A stretch of DNA of 64,000 nucleotides from Massilia eurypsychrophila (GCF_002760655.1 NZ_PDOC01000011.1:1-64000), one strand, 5' to 3'; positions 48,777 through 57,600 are shown, counted from the first letter of the stretch. Notes: a model not told the origin generated them from the sequence alone. Numbers and translations: made by a program.

Positions 48777-49538
48777 ATGATTCGGTTTCCAATCGACCAT
48801 CATCTACACGGGCCTGGAGCCGGCATCTCCTTGCTGGCGTTGGCGTGCTTGCTGTTCCACGGCGCCTCTTGTGCGCAAACGCGCGCGGTTCCCGCCGACG
48901 CCATTCCTTCATTTGAAAAGCTCGATTCCATCGAAGCACGCGTGCAAGGCTGCGTCACTTGCCACGGGCAAAAGGGGCAGGGCACTGCCGACGGCTACTT
49001 TCCTCGCATCGCCGCCAAGCCGGCCGGCTACCTGTACAACCAGCTCACCGCCTTCCGCGACGGCACGCGCAGCTACCCGCCGATGAATTATCTGGTCGCT
49101 TATCTGCCCGACCCATACCTGAAGGAGATTGCCGAATACTTCGCGGCGCAGCGCCCGCCGTTTTCCGCCGTCGGCGGCCCGGCGCCCGACCCGGCGCTGA
49201 CGCAGCGCGGCCAGGTGCTGGCCACGGTCGGCGACCCGGCAAAAGGCATCCCCGCCTGCATTGCCTGCCATGGCGCAAACCTCAGCGGCATGGAGCCCGG
49301 CATTCCCGGCCTGGCCGGCCTGCGCCCGGCCTACATCGTCGGGCAGCTGACGCGCTGGCGCGTGGGCGAACGCCGCGCCACCGAACCCGACTGCATGAAG
49401 CGCATCGCCACGCGCCTGACCGACGACGACATCTCATCGGTGGCGGCGTGGCTGTCGCAGCAGTCGCCGTCTTCCGGCGCCTCACCCGAGCCGTCCAACC
49501 TGGTGCGCATGCCGCTCGCCTGCGGCAGCCAGCGGTGA
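48777..49538 (+). CDS. Dihaem cytochrome c (c4-like)
   Basis: A 253-residue exported cytochrome. The signal peptide ends near ASCAQ. Two haem motifs, CVTCH and CIACH, each start a cytochrome c4-like half, with repeated AKPAGYLYNQL and LRPAYIVGQL segments. It is the first gene of a tight cluster (4-base gap to the next gene) that encodes a ba3-like oxidase, so it probably carries electrons to it. ATG 48777 is preferred over the nearby GTG 48768. Confidence 0.85.
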   Translation: MIRFPIDHHLHGPGAGISLLALACLLFHGASCAQTRAVPADAIPSFEKLDSIEARVQGCVTCHGQKGQGTADGYFPRIAAKPAGYLYNQLTAFRDGTRSYPPMNYLVAYLPDPYLKEIAEYFAAQRPPFSAVGGPAPDPALTQRGQVLATVGDPAKGIPACIACHGANLSGMEPGIPGLAGLRPAYIVGQLTRWRVGERRATEPDCMKRIATRLTDDDISSVAAWLSQQSPSSGASPEPSNLVRMPLACGSQR

Positions 49539-49542
49539 CGCC

Positions 49543-50829
49543 ATGCGTAAAAGCGTCCTGGCCGTGCTGGTCCTCGTCGCACTCGCCGTCATCGCGGCGC
49601 TGGCGCTGCATTTCATGCGCCCGGGCGTGCTGCCGGCCACGGCGCAGCAGCCGCAACTGACCGCGACGACGCAGATCATCAACCGCGGCGAATACTTGGC
49701 GCGCGCCGGCGACTGCGTTGCCTGCCACACGGTGCCGAACCGGCCGGTGTTTGCCGGCGGCAGGGCGATGGCCACGCCGTTCGGCAACCTGTACGTGCCC
49801 AACATCACGCCCGACGACGACACCGGCATCGGCCTGTGGACGGCCGACGATTTCTACCGCACCATGCACCTCGGCGTGTCGAAGGACGGCAAGCTGCTGT
49901 ATCTCGCGATGCCGTTCGCGTCCTACACCCAGGTCACGCGGGCCGACTCCGACGCCATCTACGCCTACCTGATGTCGCTCACGCCGGTCAGGCTGAAAAA
50001 CCGCGAGCACGAGCTGCGCTTCCCCTTCAACAACCGCGATCTGCTGATCAGCTGGCGCACGCTGTACTTTCGCGAAGGCGAGTTCACGCCAACGCCTGGC
50101 CAGAGCGCCGAGTGGAACCGCGGCGCCTACCTCGTCAAGGGGCTCGGCCACTGCGCCATGTGCCACACGGCGGTCAACATGCTGGGTGGATCGAGCGAAT
50201 CGAAGGCCTTCGAGGGCGGCATGATACCGAACCAGAACTGGTACGCGCCGTCGCTGACCTCCAACCGCGAGGCGGGCCTGGGCGACTGGAAAATCGCAGA
50301 CATCGCCGACCTGCTGCAGGTGGGCGTGTCGCACCGCGGCACGGTGTACGGCCCGATGGCCGAAGTGGTCTACAACAGCCTGCAGTACCTGACCGACGAC
50401 GACGTGCGGGCGATGGCGGTGTACCTGAAGGCCTTTCCGCAAATGGACACGGCGCCGCCGCCGACCAGCCAGGCGCGCCTGGTCGGGCCGGAAGTGATGG
50501 AAACCGGGCGCAAGATCTATGTCGCCCAGTGCGCGATCTGCCATGGCACTGAAGGGCGCGGGCAGACCCCGTCGTACCCGCCGCTGGCCGGCAACCAGTC
50601 GATCACGATGGCCACGCCGGTCAACCCGATCCGCATGGTCCTCAACGGCGGCTATCCGCCTGGCACCAAAAAGAACCCGCGGCCGCACGGCATGCCGCCG
50701 TACTCGCACATGCTCAACGATGACGAGGTTGCCGCAGTGGTGACCTACATACGGGTAGCCTGGGGCAACAGCGGCACACCGGTAACGCCGGCCCAGGCCA
50801 ATGAACTTCGCAAGCTGCTTCCCGAATAG
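49543..50829 (+). CDS. Trihaem cytochrome c (dehydrogenase cytochrome-subunit type)
   Basis: A 428-residue membrane-anchored cytochrome. One N-terminal helix (VLAVLVLVALAVIAALAL) anchors it to the periplasmic face. Three haem motifs are visible: CVACH, CAMCH and CAICH. The layout (RGEYLARAGDCVACHT, NITPDDDTGIG, RGAYLVKGLGHCAMCHT) is that of the cytochrome subunit of alcohol or gluconate dehydrogenases. No dehydrogenase subunit lies nearby. Here it is between a dihaem cytochrome and oxidase subunits, so it may instead pass electrons from an unknown donor to the oxidase. Confidence 0.85.
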   Translation: MRKSVLAVLVLVALAVIAALALHFMRPGVLPATAQQPQLTATTQIINRGEYLARAGDCVACHTVPNRPVFAGGRAMATPFGNLYVPNITPDDDTGIGLWTADDFYRTMHLGVSKDGKLLYLAMPFASYTQVTRADSDAIYAYLMSLTPVRLKNREHELRFPFNNRDLLISWRTLYFREGEFTPTPGQSAEWNRGAYLVKGLGHCAMCHTAVNMLGGSSESKAFEGGMIPNQNWYAPSLTSNREAGLGDWKIADIADLLQVGVSHRGTVYGPMAEVVYNSLQYLTDDDVRAMAVYLKAFPQMDTAPPPTSQARLVGPEVMETGRKIYVAQCAICHGTEGRGQTPSYPPLAGNQSITMATPVNPIRMVLNGGYPPGTKKNPRPHGMPPYSHMLNDDEVAAVVTYIRVAWGNSGTPVTPAQANELRKLLPE

Positions 50830-50837
50830 GCGCCAAC

Positions 50838-51011
50838 ATGCACACACCCGACGACGACGACCCAGCTGAGCTTGACCGGAAGATCGAGGAAATCGTCGGC
50901 CGCGGGCCGTCCGGCGCCTTTGCGGTGGCCGGCGTGGCCACCGCCATCGTGGTCGGGCTGTTCTACCTGTTCTACCTGGTCGTGTATCTGCCGCGCGGTG
51001 CCGTGCAATGA
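50838..51011 (+). CDS. Small single-helix oxidase-associated subunit
   Basis: A 57-residue protein: an acidic start (MHTPDDDDPAELDRKIEEI), one membrane helix (FAVAGVATAIVVGLFYLFYLVVYL) and the ending PRGAVQ. Its stop overlaps the subunit II start (ATGA). Small helical subunits of this kind accompany ba3- and cbb3-type oxidases. There is no named family I can assign. Confidence 0.7.
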   Translation: MHTPDDDDPAELDRKIEEIVGRGPSGAFAVAGVATAIVVGLFYLFYLVVYLPRGAVQ

Positions 51012-51595
51012 CGGCGCCCACCGTACCGGGCCAGGGTCCCGGCCACGATCACGCCTCGGCCGCGGTCGCCATCGCCGCCGAGCGGCGCTGGGCCATTTTG
51101 GTTGGGCTGATCATCGCGTCCTTGCTGGCGATGATGATTTTCACCGGCCTGCACTGGGCCGCGATGCCGCCGTCGCGCGTCGAGACGGTCGACGTCACCA
51201 CTTTGCACATCAAGGGCGAGTTCGTCGAGAACAACCTTGGCACCGTGATCGAGCCCGACGGCCGCGTGATCGTGCGCCTGATTGCGCAGCAGTATTCGTT
51301 CACGCCGCAGTGCCTGGTGGTGCCGGCGGCCACGCCCGTGACGTTTCGCGGCACCGCCACCGACGCCATCCATGGCTTCATCGTCGGACGCACCAACGCC
51401 AACACGATGCTCATTCCCGGCTTCGTGTCGACGTTTACCACCACGTTCCCGAAGGTTGGCGAGCAACTGATGCCATGCCACGAATATTGCGGCACGGGCC
51501 ACGAAGCGATGTGGGCCCGCGTCCAGGTCATTTCACCGGAAGAATTCCTGATGCGGGCGCGCGCGTCGGAAAGGGTCAGCTGTGTTCCTCGTTAG
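51008..51595 (+). CDS. Cytochrome c oxidase subunit II, ba3-like
   Basis: A 195-residue subunit with one N-terminal helix (WAILVGLIIASLLAMMIF) and a periplasmic cupredoxin. The CuA site is complete: the His in DAIHGF and the motif CHEYCGTGHEAM with two Cys, His and Met. The single anchor helix is as in ba3-type (family B) oxidases rather than aa3. It overlaps the 57-residue gene before it (4 bases) and the subunit I gene after it (14 bases). Confidence 0.88.
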   Translation: MTAPTVPGQGPGHDHASAAVAIAAERRWAILVGLIIASLLAMMIFTGLHWAAMPPSRVETVDVTTLHIKGEFVENNLGTVIEPDGRVIVRLIAQQYSFTPQCLVVPAATPVTFRGTATDAIHGFIVGRTNANTMLIPGFVSTFTTTFPKVGEQLMPCHEYCGTGHEAMWARVQVISPEEFLMRARASERVSCVPR

Positions 51596-53201
51596 AAAAC
51601 TCGTGCTGGCCCACTTCTGGGTCGCCTTCGTCGCCTTCTTCGCCGCCATTGTGCTCGGCGCATGGCAGATGTACGTGCGCAGTCCGCTCAGTGCCTGGAT
51701 CAACAACCCGGAGCATTACTACCGCTCGGTCACGGGGCACGGCACCGTGATGGCGTACGTGCTGCCGACGCTGGTGGCGATGGGCTTTGGCTACGCCATC
51801 GCCGAACTGGCGCTCAAGCGCCCGCTGATCGGCATCCGCTGGGCCTGGGCCGGCTTCTGGCTGGTCATCGCCGGCACCGTCATCGCCGCGCTGACCATGG
51901 CGGCCGGCAAGGCATCGGTGCTGTACACCTTCTATCCGCCGATGCTGGCCAGTCCGCTGTACTACATCGGCATCGTGCTGGTCGTGGTCGGCTCCTGGAT
52001 CTGGGTGGCGCTGATGTCGATCAACCTGCACGCGTGGCGCAAAGCCAACCCCGGCGCTACGGTGCCGCTGGCAATGTACGGCAACGTCGCCGGCGCCTAC
52101 CTGTGGGCCTGGACCTCGGTCGGCGCGGCGGTGGAAATCCTCGTGCTGATTTTGCCGGCCTCGCTGGGCCTGACCGACACCATCAACGCCGGCCTGGCGC
52201 GCGTGCTGTTCTCGTGGACGCTGCACGCCATCGTGTACTTCTGGCTGATGCCGGCCTACATCGCCTTCTACAGCTTGTTCCCGGGCGCCATCGGCGGCAG
52301 GCTCTACAGCGATACCATGGGCCGCGTAGCCTTTGCGCTGTTCCTCGTGTTCTCCATGCCGATCGGCATCCACCACCTGTTCGCCGACCCGCAGGTTGGC
52401 GCCGGCTTCAAGTTCGTCCACGCGGCGATGACGGCGATGGTGTCGATTCCGACCTTGCTGACCGTGTTTACCATTGTCGCCACGGCAGAAATCGTCGGCC
52501 GGCTGCGCGGCGGCACCGGGCCGTTCGGCTGGGTCAAGGCGCTGCCGTGGTCCAATCCCATGATGCTGGCGGTAGCGTACGCCTTCATCATGCTCGGCTT
52601 CGGCGGCGCGGGCGGGCTGATCAACATGAGTTACCAGCTCAACGAGTCGGTCCACAACACCCAGTGGGTCACCGGCCACTTCCACCTGATCTTCGGCGGC
52701 ACCATTGTCATCATGTATTTCATGGTCGCCTACGCGCTGTGGCCGCAGCTGCGCAATTCGCCGCCGCTGCCCTCTGGCCTGATGCGCATCCAGCTGACGC
52801 TGTGGTTCGTCGGCATGATGGTGCTGACAATGCCCTGGCACCTGGTCGGCCTGTACGGCGCGCCGCGCCGCATGGCCTACTACGACTACACCCACCCGGC
52901 GCTCGAGCCGCAGGCGATCACGGTCACGATATCGGCCATCGGCGGCTTTGTCCTGCTCGCTTCGGCGGCGCTGTTCTTGTATATCCTCGCCAGCGCCAGG
53001 CGGCAGGCGGATTCTGTGCCGGCCGTCGCCTTCAGCGTGGCGGTGCATCCGAACAGCAAGCCGCCGGCCGTGCTGAACGGCTTTGCGCTGTGGGTGGCGA
53101 TGATGGTCGCGCTCACCCTTGTCAACTATGGCTACCCGATCGCCCAGCTGGCGATGACGCCCCAGGCCAACGTGCCTGTCATTCCTATCGGAGCGCGATG
53201 A
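51582..53201 (+). CDS. Cytochrome c oxidase subunit I, ba3-like (family B haem-copper oxidase)
   Basis: A 539-residue oxidase core with about 13 helices. The low-spin haem ligand is in RSVTGHGTVMAYV. The CuB site has HAIVYFWLMPAY, where the His and the cross-linked Tyr are spaced by four as in ba3, and the His pair in GIHHLFADP. The haem ligands are in GHFHLIFGG. All ligands are intact. GTG 51582 is the start (AAAGGGTC upstream) and lies inside the subunit II gene. It reduces O2 to water, probably with high affinity at low oxygen. No subunit III gene is present. Confidence 0.9.
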   Translation: MFLVRKLVLAHFWVAFVAFFAAIVLGAWQMYVRSPLSAWINNPEHYYRSVTGHGTVMAYVLPTLVAMGFGYAIAELALKRPLIGIRWAWAGFWLVIAGTVIAALTMAAGKASVLYTFYPPMLASPLYYIGIVLVVVGSWIWVALMSINLHAWRKANPGATVPLAMYGNVAGAYLWAWTSVGAAVEILVLILPASLGLTDTINAGLARVLFSWTLHAIVYFWLMPAYIAFYSLFPGAIGGRLYSDTMGRVAFALFLVFSMPIGIHHLFADPQVGAGFKFVHAAMTAMVSIPTLLTVFTIVATAEIVGRLRGGTGPFGWVKALPWSNPMMLAVAYAFIMLGFGGAGGLINMSYQLNESVHNTQWVTGHFHLIFGGTIVIMYFMVAYALWPQLRNSPPLPSGLMRIQLTLWFVGMMVLTMPWHLVGLYGAPRRMAYYDYTHPALEPQAITVTISAIGGFVLLASAALFLYILASARRQADSVPAVAFSVAVHPNSKPPAVLNGFALWVAMMVALTLVNYGYPIAQLAMTPQANVPVIPIGAR

Positions 53202-54010
53202 TGCGGCAACGCGAAGGCGGCGGCCGAACGCGATCACTGGCCTGGCTGTCGATTGCCAGCCTGGTGGCGTTGACGATCGCGTCGGTCGTCGTTGGATTTG
53301 GCTGGCTTCCTTCCGCGCAGGCCGACTTCAGCGCCGTCTCGCTGTGGGACAGCATCTGCCGCGCCGCCGGCGTGCCGAGCGCATGGGTCAGGCAGGGCAG
53401 CCGGCAAGATACGCCCGCTGTTGCCAGTAACGTCATCCTGCTGCCGGAAATGGCGCGCACGGCGGCGCCCGCCGCGGTCGGCCGTGGCGCCACGCTGGCG
53501 CTGAACTGCACCATGTGCCACGGCGCCCTGGGCATGAGCCGCTCGGACGCGCCCAACCTTGCCGGCCAGTATCCCGAAGTCATCATCAAGCAAATGGAGG
53601 ACTACAAGAGCGGCAAGCGCGGCAGCCCGATCATGGCGGCGCTGTCGAAGAACCTGTCGGCCGACGACATCAAGGACCTGGCCGCCTACTACGCCAGCTT
53701 GCCAAAGGCGCGCACCGCGCCCACCACCTACGACGAAACGCTGCCGGCGCTGGTGCGCGTGGGCGACCCGATGCGCAATATCGCGCCGTGCATCTCGTGC
53801 CACGGTGGCGTCGACCAGAAGCTCGGAGCGCCCTGGCTGGAAGGCATGCCCAAAAACTACCTGGTGCAGCAGATGCAGTTATTCAAAACAGGCGAGCGGC
53901 GCAACGACGCCCAGCTACAGATGCGCAATGTGGTGCGCGCCATGACGGCCGACGAAATCGACGCGGTCGCCACGTTCTATGCGCGCAAAGGAGAGCCGGC
54001 GGGCGAGTGA
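53198..54010 (+). CDS. Membrane-anchored dihaem cytochrome c (c4-like)
   Basis: A 270-residue cytochrome with an N-terminal helix (LAWLSIASLVALTIASVVVG) and two haem motifs, CTMCH and CISCH. The arrangement NLAGQYPEVIIKQMEDYKSG is typical of cytochrome c4 or of the cytochrome part of caa3-like oxidases. Its start overlaps the subunit I stop (ATGATG), so it is probably an oxidase-bound electron entry subunit. It is the last gene of the cluster, convergent with the MBL hydrolase gene 6 bases away. Confidence 0.87.
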   Translation: MMRQREGGGRTRSLAWLSIASLVALTIASVVVGFGWLPSAQADFSAVSLWDSICRAAGVPSAWVRQGSRQDTPAVASNVILLPEMARTAAPAAVGRGATLALNCTMCHGALGMSRSDAPNLAGQYPEVIIKQMEDYKSGKRGSPIMAALSKNLSADDIKDLAAYYASLPKARTAPTTYDETLPALVRVGDPMRNIAPCISCHGGVDQKLGAPWLEGMPKNYLVQQMQLFKTGERRNDAQLQMRNVVRAMTADEIDAVATFYARKGEPAGE

Positions 54011-54016
54011 GCCGCG

Positions 54017-54907
54017 TCAGAACTTGAGGATCTCGCCATCTGCGGGAATGCGCACGCGGTCCTGGATGCCATGCTGCTTGACATGCTCCTTCAGGTCCTT
54101 GCGGCTGAGGGTCATATGGTTAATCGCATCCATATGCGTCGCAATGATGGTCGCGTTCGGCATGGCCTGATACGCGTGAAGCACGTCGTCCTTGCCCATG
54201 ATGATGGAACCGACGACGCCGGCCATGCGAGCGTCGCCGGCGTTCAGCACGATGACGTCAGGTTTGAACTTTGCCAAGGCCTGATCGACGTCGCTGCGCC
54301 ATACGGTGTCTCCCGCAACGTAGACGGTTTTCGTACCGGGCGCCTGGAACATAATGCCCATCGCCTTGCCCAGCATGTCAGCCAACGGCTTCTTCGAGTA
54401 CATCTCATCCGTACCATGCTGCCCGCCAATTCTGGTCAGCTGAACGCCTTCAAACACGCTGTTCTCCCCAAGGATGCGCACATTGGTAAATCCCTGTCCG
54501 CGGATCAGTTTTGCATCGGTTTCATCCTGCACGAACAGCGGAATCGCTTTCGGAATGGACTGGTGATCGCCGCCGTCCCAATGGTCGAGATGGGTATGGC
54601 TGACGATCACCGCGTCAACGCCTTTCAAGACATCCTTCACCGACATTGGCAATTCGATGAGTGGGTTGCGCAGTTGGCTGTTGAACGTGCCCGGGAAACC
54701 TGGATGCGCGCCTTTTTTCGCCAGGAATGGGTCAAGCAGAAAGGTCTTGCCCGCATAGTTGATCTTTGCAGTGGCGTTGCGGATCTGTTGAATCTGCACC
54801 AGCTGCGTGGTTGCCGTTGGCGCCGTGTTGTCCGCCGCGCGGGCCGGGACGCTGGCGGCGCCGATGGCCAAAGACAGGAAGAGGGTCAAACCTTTTGATT
54901 GCTTCAT
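54017..54907 (-). CDS. Exported MBL-fold metallohydrolase (UlaG-like)
   Basis: A 296-residue secreted protein. The signal peptide runs to PARAADN. The metal motif is VSHTHLDHWDGGD, with further ligands in GGQHGTDE, VAGDTVW and ATHMDAINH, the UlaG/L-ascorbate-lactonase-like branch of the metallo-beta-lactamase fold. ATG 54907 is chosen because GGAG lies 6 bases before it; two earlier ATGs (54919, 54943) lack a site. It is divergent from a GlxA-type regulator, a likely controller. The substrate is unknown. Confidence 0.82.
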   Translation of the reverse strand: MKQSKGLTLFLSLAIGAASVPARAADNTAPTATTQLVQIQQIRNATAKINYAGKTFLLDPFLAKKGAHPGFPGTFNSQLRNPLIELPMSVKDVLKGVDAVIVSHTHLDHWDGGDHQSIPKAIPLFVQDETDAKLIRGQGFTNVRILGENSVFEGVQLTRIGGQHGTDEMYSKKPLADMLGKAMGIMFQAPGTKTVYVAGDTVWRSDVDQALAKFKPDVIVLNAGDARMAGVVGSIIMGKDDVLHAYQAMPNATIIATHMDAINHMTLSRKDLKEHVKQHGIQDRVRIPADGEILKF

Positions 54908-55024
54908 TTGCTGCTCCATGGAGGTGTTAGTTGGTAGCAGCATTGTGGACGCAGGGCGCTCACTGTAATATTGACCCGTATGCCAATTAACGATGCTTTC
55001 GGGCCAGTGCTGAGTTTTTCATCC

Positions 55025-55999
55025 ATGACCACAAAAATCCCAGTTGTCGCGTTGATCGCGTACCCCAAAATCAGTCCCTTCCACTTTGCTGTACCGCACC
55101 TGGTGTTTGGCGCAGCGTTGCCCGAAGGGCATTTGTTCGACCTGAAGATCGTTTCGCCAGATGGTCAGCCGTTGGCTGCCGAGCGTGGAATGACGATTCA
55201 GCCGGACGGCGGGCTGGAGCTGACAGATATGGCGGACATTCTGGTGGTGCCGGGCTGGGACGATCTGAACACGCGTCCGGACGAAGCGTTGGTAGCGGCG
55301 CTCACGCGCGCGCACAAAAGGGGCGCCCATGTCGTTGGCCTTTGCTACGGCGCGTATGTGCTCGCGTATGCGGGGCTGCTCGACGGCAAGCGGGCATCGA
55401 CCCACTGGATGGCCGAGAAGGATTTCTGCGCCCGTTTTCCGCGGGTAAAGCTCGACATGAACGCGCTGTATGTGGACGAGGGGCGGTTGATTACCTCGGC
55501 CGGTACTGGTGCTGGGCTCGACTGTTGCTTGTACATTGTGCGTGCATTTTACGGGCCGAAGATGGCCAATAAAGTCGCGCGAACAATGGTCATCCCGCCG
55601 CATCGGGAAGGCGGCCAGGCGCAGTTCATTGAACAGCCCATGGCGGTATCGACGCAGAATTCGCAGGTCAACCAATTGCTCGACTACCTGCGGGAAAACA
55701 TCGGCAAGCAGCACAGCATCGATGACCTGGCGGAGAGGGCAGCGATGAGCCGGCGGACATTTACCCGTCATTTTTTCAAGGCGACGGGCACGACGCTGGT
55801 CGATTGGCTGGTCAACGAGCGCTTGCAGCAAACGCGGGAGCTGCTTGAAACGACGTCGATGCCGGTGGAACGAGTTTCCGAACTGGTTGGTTTCCAGACA
55901 CCGCTGGCGTTTCGACAGCACTTTAAAAAGCGTTTCCAGGTGAGCCCGAGAGACTGGCGCAAAACCTTCGGAATGAATGCCGCCGCTGAGCCGGACTAA
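55025..55999 (+). CDS. GlxA-type transcriptional regulator (DJ-1/PfpI plus AraC HTH)
   Basis: A 324-residue regulator. Residues to about 190 form a DJ-1/PfpI amidotransferase-like domain with the nucleophile-elbow Cys in VVGLCYGAYVLAYAG, followed by a DEGRLITSAGTGAGLDCCLY segment. The C-terminus has an AraC/XylS double helix-turn-helix (SIDDLAERAAMSRRTFTRHF, then VSELVGFQTPLAFRQHFKK). ATG 55025 fits the family start; ATG 54980 would add 15 residues. It is divergent from the exported MBL hydrolase gene with a 117-base shared gap, which suggests direct regulation. Confidence 0.85.
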   Translation: MTTKIPVVALIAYPKISPFHFAVPHLVFGAALPEGHLFDLKIVSPDGQPLAAERGMTIQPDGGLELTDMADILVVPGWDDLNTRPDEALVAALTRAHKRGAHVVGLCYGAYVLAYAGLLDGKRASTHWMAEKDFCARFPRVKLDMNALYVDEGRLITSAGTGAGLDCCLYIVRAFYGPKMANKVARTMVIPPHREGGQAQFIEQPMAVSTQNSQVNQLLDYLRENIGKQHSIDDLAERAAMSRRTFTRHFFKATGTTLVDWLVNERLQQTRELLETTSMPVERVSELVGFQTPLAFRQHFKKRFQVSPRDWRKTFGMNAAAEPD

Positions 56000-56056
56000 C
56001 GCGGCCTGAAAAGTTTCCGTATACTTCGGTACGTCACGATGAGATGGTAGAGATTA

Positions 56057-57007
56057 ATGTCAGCAGATAAAAACCTGGAGCGCGGCGATCAAGCGCCGCA
56101 GCCGCGAGTCGGGACGCGGTCGCCGCCGCCCCTGGCAGCATCGCGGTCGACCTCGCCAGTAGACGCCATTGCGCGCAAGCAGGCACGCGAACAGCGTGAT
56201 GCGCAGGTGCGCGGCGTCACGTCGATCGACGCCATGCGCAACGCCATCAAGCGTGTCGCGCGCGATTTGCCGGCCATTACCGCGGTGCCGCGGCTGGGCA
56301 TGCTCGACGCCAAGGCATTCCGCGCGCAGGCTGCGAAAGGCCTGCCTTTCCTGATCACCGGCATGGTCGAGCGCTGGCCGCTGTCGGCGCTGACGCCTCA
56401 AACCTTGCGCGAGCGCTTCAGCCACCTGCAGGTGCGCGCTCGGGTGGGCGACTACATCAACACCGCGTTCGCGGCCGACCGCGCCATGCAGGACATGACG
56501 ATGCTCGAATACCTCGACCTCGTCGCCGCCGGCGCCGGCGACCTGCCGCCTTATTTGGGCAACCTGGAGCTGCGCGAACTCAATTCGCTGTGCTACTGGC
56601 CGGCGTACTTCAGCAAGATGGGGCCACCGCGCTTCTGGCTTGGGCCGGCAGGAACGGTGACGCCGCTCCATTGCGACTACGACGATAATATCTTTGCGCA
56701 GATCTGGGGCACCAAGCGCATCTTCCTGGCGCCGCCGCACCACGACGAGTTCCTCTATCCGAACGAGGCGAACGCGATCCTGTTCGGCTCACCGTTCGAT
56801 CCCGAGGCGCCGGACTTCGACAAATTCCCAATGGCACGCCAGGCCACAACGATCGAATGCATCGTCGGCCCCGGCGACATGCTGTATGTGCCGGCCGGCT
56901 GGTACCACCAGGTGCGCGCGTTGACGTTTTCGCTGTCCGCGAACCGGTGGGCGAGGGCAGTGCCATATTCGCTTGGCGGCGAGCCGTCCCTCGTGCAGCG
57001 GCGATAG
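56057..57007 (+). CDS. Cupin-like JmjC-domain protein (Fe(II)/2-oxoglutarate type)
   Basis: A 316-residue protein. After an Arg/Pro-rich N-terminal ~80 residues comes a JmjC/cupin_8 domain. The iron motif HxD is in LHCDYDDNIFAQIWG, the distal His in PAGWYHQV. Fold markers PFLITGMVERWPL and KRIFLAPPHHDEFLYP are present. Related proteins hydroxylate ribosomal proteins or peptides; the target is unknown. The last ~25 codons, from about 56922, coincide with a repeat that recurs at 57642-57715, so the natural C-terminus may have been replaced. No clear ribosome-binding site is seen. Confidence 0.75.
   Translation: MSADKNLERGDQAPQPRVGTRSPPPLAASRSTSPVDAIARKQAREQRDAQVRGVTSIDAMRNAIKRVARDLPAITAVPRLGMLDAKAFRAQAAKGLPFLITGMVERWPLSALTPQTLRERFSHLQVRARVGDYINTAFAADRAMQDMTMLEYLDLVAAGAGDLPPYLGNLELRELNSLCYWPAYFSKMGPPRFWLGPAGTVTPLHCDYDDNIFAQIWGTKRIFLAPPHHDEFLYPNEANAILFGSPFDPEAPDFDKFPMARQATTIECIVGPGDMLYVPAGWYHQVRALTFSLSANRWARAVPYSLGGEPSLVQRR
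56922..56995. repeat. Imperfect ~74-bp direct repeat, copy A (copy B at 57642-57715)
   Basis: Both copies begin GACGTTTTCG, then share ACCGGTGGGCGAGGGC, GTGCC, TATTC and CGGCGA with few changes. Copy A is the 3' end of the JmjC-like gene; copy B follows the chemoreceptor remnant. The pair flanks that remnant, so recombination or duplication may have shaped this locus. Confidence 0.6.
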
Positions 57008-57129
57008 GAATTTCGAAAGGCACAAGTCGCTACCTGTCGCTGTTGATGCACCGCGCGTTCGTTCACGAGCGAACGTTCTGGTGGCGACAGGCGTAGTCAA
57101 TCGAGGTCAAGACAAAAGCACACGATACA

Positions 57130-57600
57130 CCAGCTTGCTGTTTGCGATCCGCACGATGCGCGAGAACCTCGCTTCGATCGTCGGCAAAGTACGTACCGGT
57201 ACCGACTCGATCGCGTCGGCGTCAAGCCAGATCGCGATGGGCAACCGCGATCTGTCCCAGCGCACCGAGCAGCAGGCCAGCTCGCTCGAGCAGGTGGCGT
57301 CGACGAGGGAAGAGCTGACCTCAACGGTCAAGCAAAACACCGACAACGCTCGTCAAGCCAACACGCTGGCCATGTCGGCCTCGGAGGTGTCCGTCGATGG
57401 CGGCCGCGCGGTTGATCAGGTAGTGGCCACGATGGGCTCGATCCAGGCTTCCTCGAAGAGGATCGTCGACATCATCAGCGTGATCGATGGCATGACCCAG
57501 CAGAACACCGCGCTGGTGGAGGGGGCCACAGCTGCGGCTCACGAGATGCAGGATCAGGCTGCGAACCTGGCTGGCACAGTCGGCATCTTCAAGCTCGGCA
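57130..57600 (+). pseudogene. Methyl-accepting chemotaxis protein remnant with large internal deletion
   Basis: Recognisable parts of an MCP cytoplasmic domain: LFAIRTMRENLASIVGKVRTG, then DLSQRTEQQASSLEQVAS, VKQNTDNARQANTLA, and IVDIISVIDG. Directly after VIDG the frame continues with MTQQNTALVEGATAAAHEMQ and ends NLAGTVGIFKL, which is the far C-terminal end. The ~75-residue segment between them, including the conserved signalling hairpin tip (EAARAGEQGRGFAVVA region), is missing in frame. The N-terminal sensor and membrane helices are also absent. The product cannot be a working receptor. Confidence 0.75.
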
